DNA from: Amaurobius ferox
Taxonomy: Eukaryota; Arthropoda; Arachnida; Araneae; Amaurobiidae
Direction: 5' to 3'
NCBI GenBank assembly: GCA_951213105.1
Contig: OX578152.1
Coordinates: forward strand, 76,822,340-76,886,339
DNA: 64,000 nt
Positions within the stretch are counted from its first letter, which is position 1. Every line of letters begins with the position of its first letter. The translations under genes and the position numbers were made by a program. The notes beneath the pieces are model-generated. The model saw nothing but the letters and a program-made list of their open reading frames with translations. It searched no databases and was not told where the DNA came from. Positions 59,765 through 64,000 of the stretch are shown here, piece by piece.

Positions 59765-60530
59765 CTTCACTGCAATACATATAGAGTGTGTATAGAGACA
59801 GTATTGGAATCATGTCGATAATCGCAATTCTAGTTTTCTATGGATCTACATGTTTCGGGAGCCCTAGAACACGAAAAAACTATTTCTAGAATGACGTCTG
59901 TGTGTCTTTGCAATGTATGTATCCTCTTTAATTCGAAAACTAACTGACCAAACTTTTATAGGTAAAATATTTGTGGGTGACCCTGGTTCTGATTAGATGT
60001 TGGTATAATTCGGGATAAAATAACTTGCCCGTTTTAGCGAAATGGCCCGCCATAAACGTATGTATCCACTCCAGATGGAAAATTATTTGACCAAATTTCT
60101 CAAAATTTGGTAGATAAGTCACTTATCGGTTACCCTAGTGTCGATCAGATTTTGTTATAATTCGGGAAAAAAGAACCTGCATGTTTTTGCGAAATGACCC
60201 GCTAAAATCGCCAAAATCTAAAATAATAATATCAGGCATGCTCAAATGTATCACTTAAATGATTGTTTTATAAGTAATTTTTAACAATGAAAAGAATATG
60301 ATCAACCTCATTACTCTAGGGCTACCCATTATCGAGTTATCAGTTTTCTCGCATTTTTGCTACGCTGTCATTTGAAAATAAGCCCAGTTACCAAATGAAA
60401 ACGAAAATTTATATAAAAGTACAAATTCAGTGCAATTTCAAATAATTATCCGTGTTATTTTGCGCAATTAAACACAATTTAATGAATTATAAAAGAAATA
60501 AAGAAAAAATCTGATGTGGGCAGCACATGA
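59765..60530 (+). repeat. Hairpin-ended repeat, copy 4 (forward)
   Basis: Starts TTTTTACTTCACTGCAATAC, with TGGAATCATGTCGATAATCG, GGTGACCCTGGTTCTGATTA, GAAATGGCCCGCCATAAACG and CCAGTTACCAAATGAAAACG. Its end meets the end of copy 5 at about 60530, in opposite orientation. Confidence 0.75.
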
Positions 60531-61290
60531 CTTTCCCTGCAGACTTATATTCACGTTCTCTTTAGTTTAATTAAATTTAATTCACTTTTAATTCAATTTT
60601 CGTTCTTATTTGATAACTGGACTTATTTTCAAAGATGGCGTAGAGAAATAACGAAAAAAACTAAAATATCTCGAGAACGGCTAGTCCTAGTGTAACGGGG
60701 TTGGTCTTATTCTTTTCTTCGTTAAAAATTACGTATTAAACGAGCAGCATTTCATGGATATATTTGAGCATACGTAGTTCTTTATTTTAAATTTTGGCGA
60801 TTTTTGCGGGCCAATTTGCAAAAAAAGGCAGGTTATTTTTTTCCGAATAGTACCAAAATCTAATCAGGACCAGCGTGACTCACAAGCAACTTATCTACCA
60901 AATTTTGTGAAATTCGGTCCATTAGATTTTTAGCTAGAGTGGATACAAGCCTTTGCGGGCCATTTCGCTAAAAAAGGCGGGTTCTTTACCCCGAATCGTA
61001 CCCAAAACTAATCAGCACCAGATTCGCCCACAAGTGACATACATACCTACCAAATTTTATGAAATTCGATCAATTAGTTTTTCAGTTAGAGTGGATACAA
61101 AATCTGCACAGACAGACACACAGACAGACAGACACACAGACACACACACAGACGTCACGCTAAAAATAGTTTTTTCGTATTCTAGAGGTCTCGAAACGTG
61201 TAGATCCGTCGAAAACTCTAGTTGCGATTTTCGACATGATTCCAATACTTTCCCTATACATTACCATGTATTGCAGGGAAAGTAAAAATG
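60530..61290 (-). repeat. Hairpin-ended repeat, copy 5 (reverse)
   Basis: Begins at the complement of the family end (CATGACTTTCCCTGCAGACT) and ends in the best preserved hairpin, CTTTCCCTATACATTACC/ATGTATTGCAGGGAAAG (61250-61284). It has a CAGACAGACACACAGACAGA tract at 61107-61152. Confidence 0.8.
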
Positions 61291-61309
61291 AATTTGAGTC
61301 TGTAGGGAA

Positions 61310-61985
61310 AACCATGTGCTGGCCTCATCAGATTTTTACGTTCTCTTAAATACATGGTAATGTATAGGGAAAGCATTGGAAGTGAAACCGAAAATTGAAA
61401 CTTGAGGTTTGACGGATCTGCACGTTTCAGAACTTCCAGAACTCGAAAAACCTATTTCGAACATGACGTCAGTGTTTATGCGTTACTCTGTCTGTCTGTC
61501 TGTGTAATATATGTATCCATTCTAACTCAAAGACTATTCGTCAAAATTTCCCAAAGTGCGGTTTGTAGGCAAGTCCCTATGCTGATTAGAGGTTGTCACG
61601 ATTGGGAAAAATATAACCGCCATGATTTTGCAAAATTACTCACAGAAATCGTCAAAATCTAAAATAAAAGACTAAATATGCTTAACTGTATTACTTTAAT
61701 ACTCAATTTAAGCGCATTGCTTGACACCGTAACGAATAAGATTAATCGCAGTATTCTACGATGAACAGAACTGTTTTCGAGTTATTTCAGATTTTTTTTC
61801 AATTTTAAGGGGCTGGCGACGTTTCAAAATGTATAAAGTTGCCAGATGAAAAAGAGGATGTATGAAAACTGCAAATTGGGTATAATTTTAAATAAGTATC
61901 GATGTTATTTTGTGCAATTAAATTATAATTAATTCATTATGAAAGGAAGAAATAGAAATTGAATTTGATCCTGTAGGGAAAGTAC
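61310..61985 (+). repeat. Hairpin-ended repeat, copy 6 (forward, diverged)
   Basis: Starts near the half hairpin AATACATGGTAATGTATAGG GAAAG, with TTGACGGATCTGCACGTTTC, GTCTGTCTGTCTGTGTAATA and AAAATCTAAAATAAAAGACT, and ends TCCTGTAGGGAAAGTACTGT. More diverged than copies 3-5. Confidence 0.65.
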
Positions 61986-61989
61986 TGTG

Positions 61990-63200
61990 CTGCCTACAGC
62001 ATATTTTTTTTTGTCTTCTAAGTTATCTTTGTATGAAGTGTATCTTTGCCATTGTCGGTTTAGCCCGAATGGAATGCGGTTGTTTCTCGTCAGGGCTCGG
62101 CCTTTATTTATGCATGTTGAAGATTTTTTTTCCCACTCACCTTGGGGACCTATTTTCCTTGGGGACATTTAGAAATCCAAGCCGATACTAAATTCTCTCC
62201 GCCCGAAACTTTCTGCGTGTCTATGGGCACCTTAAATCTGTAGGTCCGAAAGCTCATCCGCGAGGTGATGGGTTAGGGGAAGAATGAGTAGGTCGGACGA
62301 TCTGGGTAGAGAGAAAAAATAAGTCAACACGGATCTTTGCTACTGTGTGGACAGTTTTTTCTTTAATGTTAGGTGTTGCATACTTTTGCCAATTAATTAG
62401 TTGGAAGGCGTAGTAACTACATATTAGTTGGGTGTCACTTAAATGCAATTTAAATTTTAACAAGAGATGTCTAATGCCAGGAATAAAGAGTTTACAATAG
62501 TTCATTAATCTTTTCTTCGTGACACAGATGAAACACACACCTCTGTGCTATACAGTAACCCATATTTGCTAAAAATCATATCCACCATTACCCCTTACAA
62601 CATGAGGGAGGTGTAAATCATGTATATCAGATATAACAATTTGACTAGATGCAACGACACCGATTCTCTCCTCGTTGCCATCCAAAACAAAATTAATTTA
62701 TTCAAATACTAAATCTCATGAAAATGTTTTCGTGTCCATTATATATATTTTAGCAATATTTGTATATAATACAATGCCTGGGCTGCTCTTTAATAGTCGG
62801 GAAGCCATTTTGGATTCATGCAAAACCTTTTCATTTGATTATCGCTTGAGGTTAGGTGAACCCTAGTACAAAAAACCATCGTCCTTGGCGTATGACATTT
62901 ACAATGAGAACGTCACAGCAGTCATTGTCCTCAGAGTTGAGTATGAATTGGACCACATGTTTTGTGTATTCAAGCTATGAGGATGGTAATAGGCAACTAA
63001 TTTCTTCATCGTTATCCAATCTTGATCCACCGATCTATTGAATATTCTAGTGCTGCCAGCCATCTGTAAAGAAAACAAACTAGAATAAGTATGGTTGAAA
63101 AAAGTTCTACCAAAGAACATGTTCTACCCAAAGATCTCTTTATGAACCTGGATGAAACATCCCGTAGACATCACCAGTACCGGGATTTAATCCTTGGGTA
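61990..63200. other. No gene recognised
   Basis: The base composition is somewhat richer in GC than elsewhere. Several short open frames occur but none has a recognisable product, and no splice-supported exon was found. Confidence 0.4.
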
Positions 63201-63204
63201 AAAG

Positions 63205-63750
63205 ATTAGTAGGCCAACATCATAGCATTGAGATAAAGACGTCTCCAGCTTAAGGTATATAATACTGTCTTATGAGCGTTCGCTACAGTAGTCCCTCTGT
63301 CAGTGAGTTGTTGATTATTAAACGTAGTTGGTGGGTTGCAGACGAGGCGTGCGAGATATAAGTTGACGGGAAGAAACTGTCGTGATGAGACATACTGCGG
63401 GGATTGTGTTGTCAATCAAGTGGCTGATGAAGAAAGTGGGGCAGACTTTGAATACTTCGTTCATTTGCCATTTGGCACCATCTCATGAGGAGTACAGAAA
63501 GTACATTTTTACAATGTGTATGTCAGAAAGATGAATAACTGGAAATAATAGAGCGAACTGCAAAGAATGCTTCGTGCTCAACCAAGGTCAACCATTAATG
63601 CAGCGAGAATGTGAAATCACCAACTTGGCAGTGGCGATGTTTGATTCTGGGGCCAAAGCGTGGGCAGCCAGCAGCATAGCGTTGAGACAAAGATATCTCC
63701 AGCTCAAGACATTTAAAAGTGCCTAATGAGCGTTCGCTACAGAAGTAATA
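63205..63750. repeat. Direct repeat of about 80 bp, 454 bases apart
   Basis: ATCATAGCATTGAGATAAAG at 63219 recurs as AGCATAGCGTTGAGACAAAG at about 63674. Both are followed by (T/A)CTCCAGCT-AAG and ATGAGCGTTCGCTACAG. These could be parts of long terminal repeats or of a larger tandem duplication; the boundaries are not visible. Confidence 0.55.
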
Positions 63751-63966
63751 CAGATTATAACGTTATACACTAAGTAAATGTAAAGAATGTTTCTTCGTAC
63801 GAAGAACTAAATATACAGCTGCTGTTGCACAATTTATCTTTCAGCAGATTTATTCGTCACTAAATCCAAAACAGTTCTAAAGCAGTCAGCTCAACTTTTT
63901 AAATTTTTGTACGTCCCCTATCGGAAGGTTTTGTAACTAGACACAATAATATATTGATAAACTTAC

Positions 63967-64000
63967 CGTTTCTTTTCATTCTCTGTATCGGCTAGGAAGT
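63967..64000 (-). CDS. Candidate 5' exon of ZDHHC6 (partial, coding or UTR)
   Basis: The last 34 bases, read on the minus strand, end in a strong donor (GTAAGT at 63966-63961). One reading frame is open (FLADTENEKKR) and leaves two bases, CG. These complete a codon with the first G of the exon at 30839 and continue in frame to the ZDHHC6 start region. Phase agreement happens by chance one time in three, so this is suggestive only. It would create a 33 kb intron. The methionine at 30823 already gives a plausible N-terminus, so this could instead be 5' UTR, or an exon of another minus-strand gene. Confidence 0.4.

Noticed and set aside
1..64000. CRISPR array, bacterial operon or phage
   Set aside because: The spliced gene, satellite and retroelements show animal nuclear DNA. 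The regular repeats at 40.7-42.2 kb have no unique spacers.

Overview
The window is AT-rich animal nuclear DNA, crowded with repeats and carrying very few genes. One conserved, intron-rich gene is certain. The rest is transposon-derived sequence, satellite DNA and unremarkable AT-rich intron. The repeat types (tRNA-derived SINEs, Penelope-like elements, hAT elements, tails rich in CAGA repeats) and the protein sequence suggest an arthropod, most likely a spider or other chelicerate. That assignment is inference and could be wrong.

The gene lies on the minus strand and encodes a ZDHHC6-like palmitoyltransferase of the endoplasmic reticulum. Seven coding exons were rebuilt from splice sites, phase and agreement with the family: 30581-30839, 27653-27744, 13523-13679, 6931-7062, 4288-4341, 1763-1909 and 256-443. 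Every junction joins in phase. The 3' end of the gene lies beyond the left edge. A 34-base splice-compatible segment at the right edge (63967-64000) may be its 5' exon, in which case almost the whole window is one gene and most of it is a 33 kb first intron.

Left part (1-31 kb): introns holding a tRNA-derived SINE (5277-5514), duplicated repeats (7.5-9.2 kb), a two-exon THAP zinc-finger remnant on the plus strand (9715-10656) that may sit inside a 3 kb DNA transposon, a tandem pair of about 2.4 and 3.3 kb repeat units (15.4-21.2 kb), a 723 bp element with terminal inverted repeats of about 200 bp (22811-23533), and a 5'-truncated non-LTR retrotransposon with an intact RNase H domain and a perfect 12 bp target duplication (29339-30493).

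Middle (33-43 kb): a satellite-like array built from tRNA-derived units, ending in exact 148 bp monomers and 296 bp higher-order repeats, and split by a 4.09 kb hAT-like element. Right part (43-64 kb): a short hAT-type element (48471-49237), a head-to-head pair of truncated Penelope-like elements (50678-52079) with GIY-YIG endonuclease sequence and hammerhead-ribozyme-like motifs in both arms, and a cluster of copies of one hairpin-ended repeat family in alternating orientation (57.9-62.0 kb).

The ribozyme-bearing Penelope palindrome, the tRNA-derived satellite, and the loss of two palmitoylated cysteines in the ZDHHC6 SH3 region are the observations most worth following.
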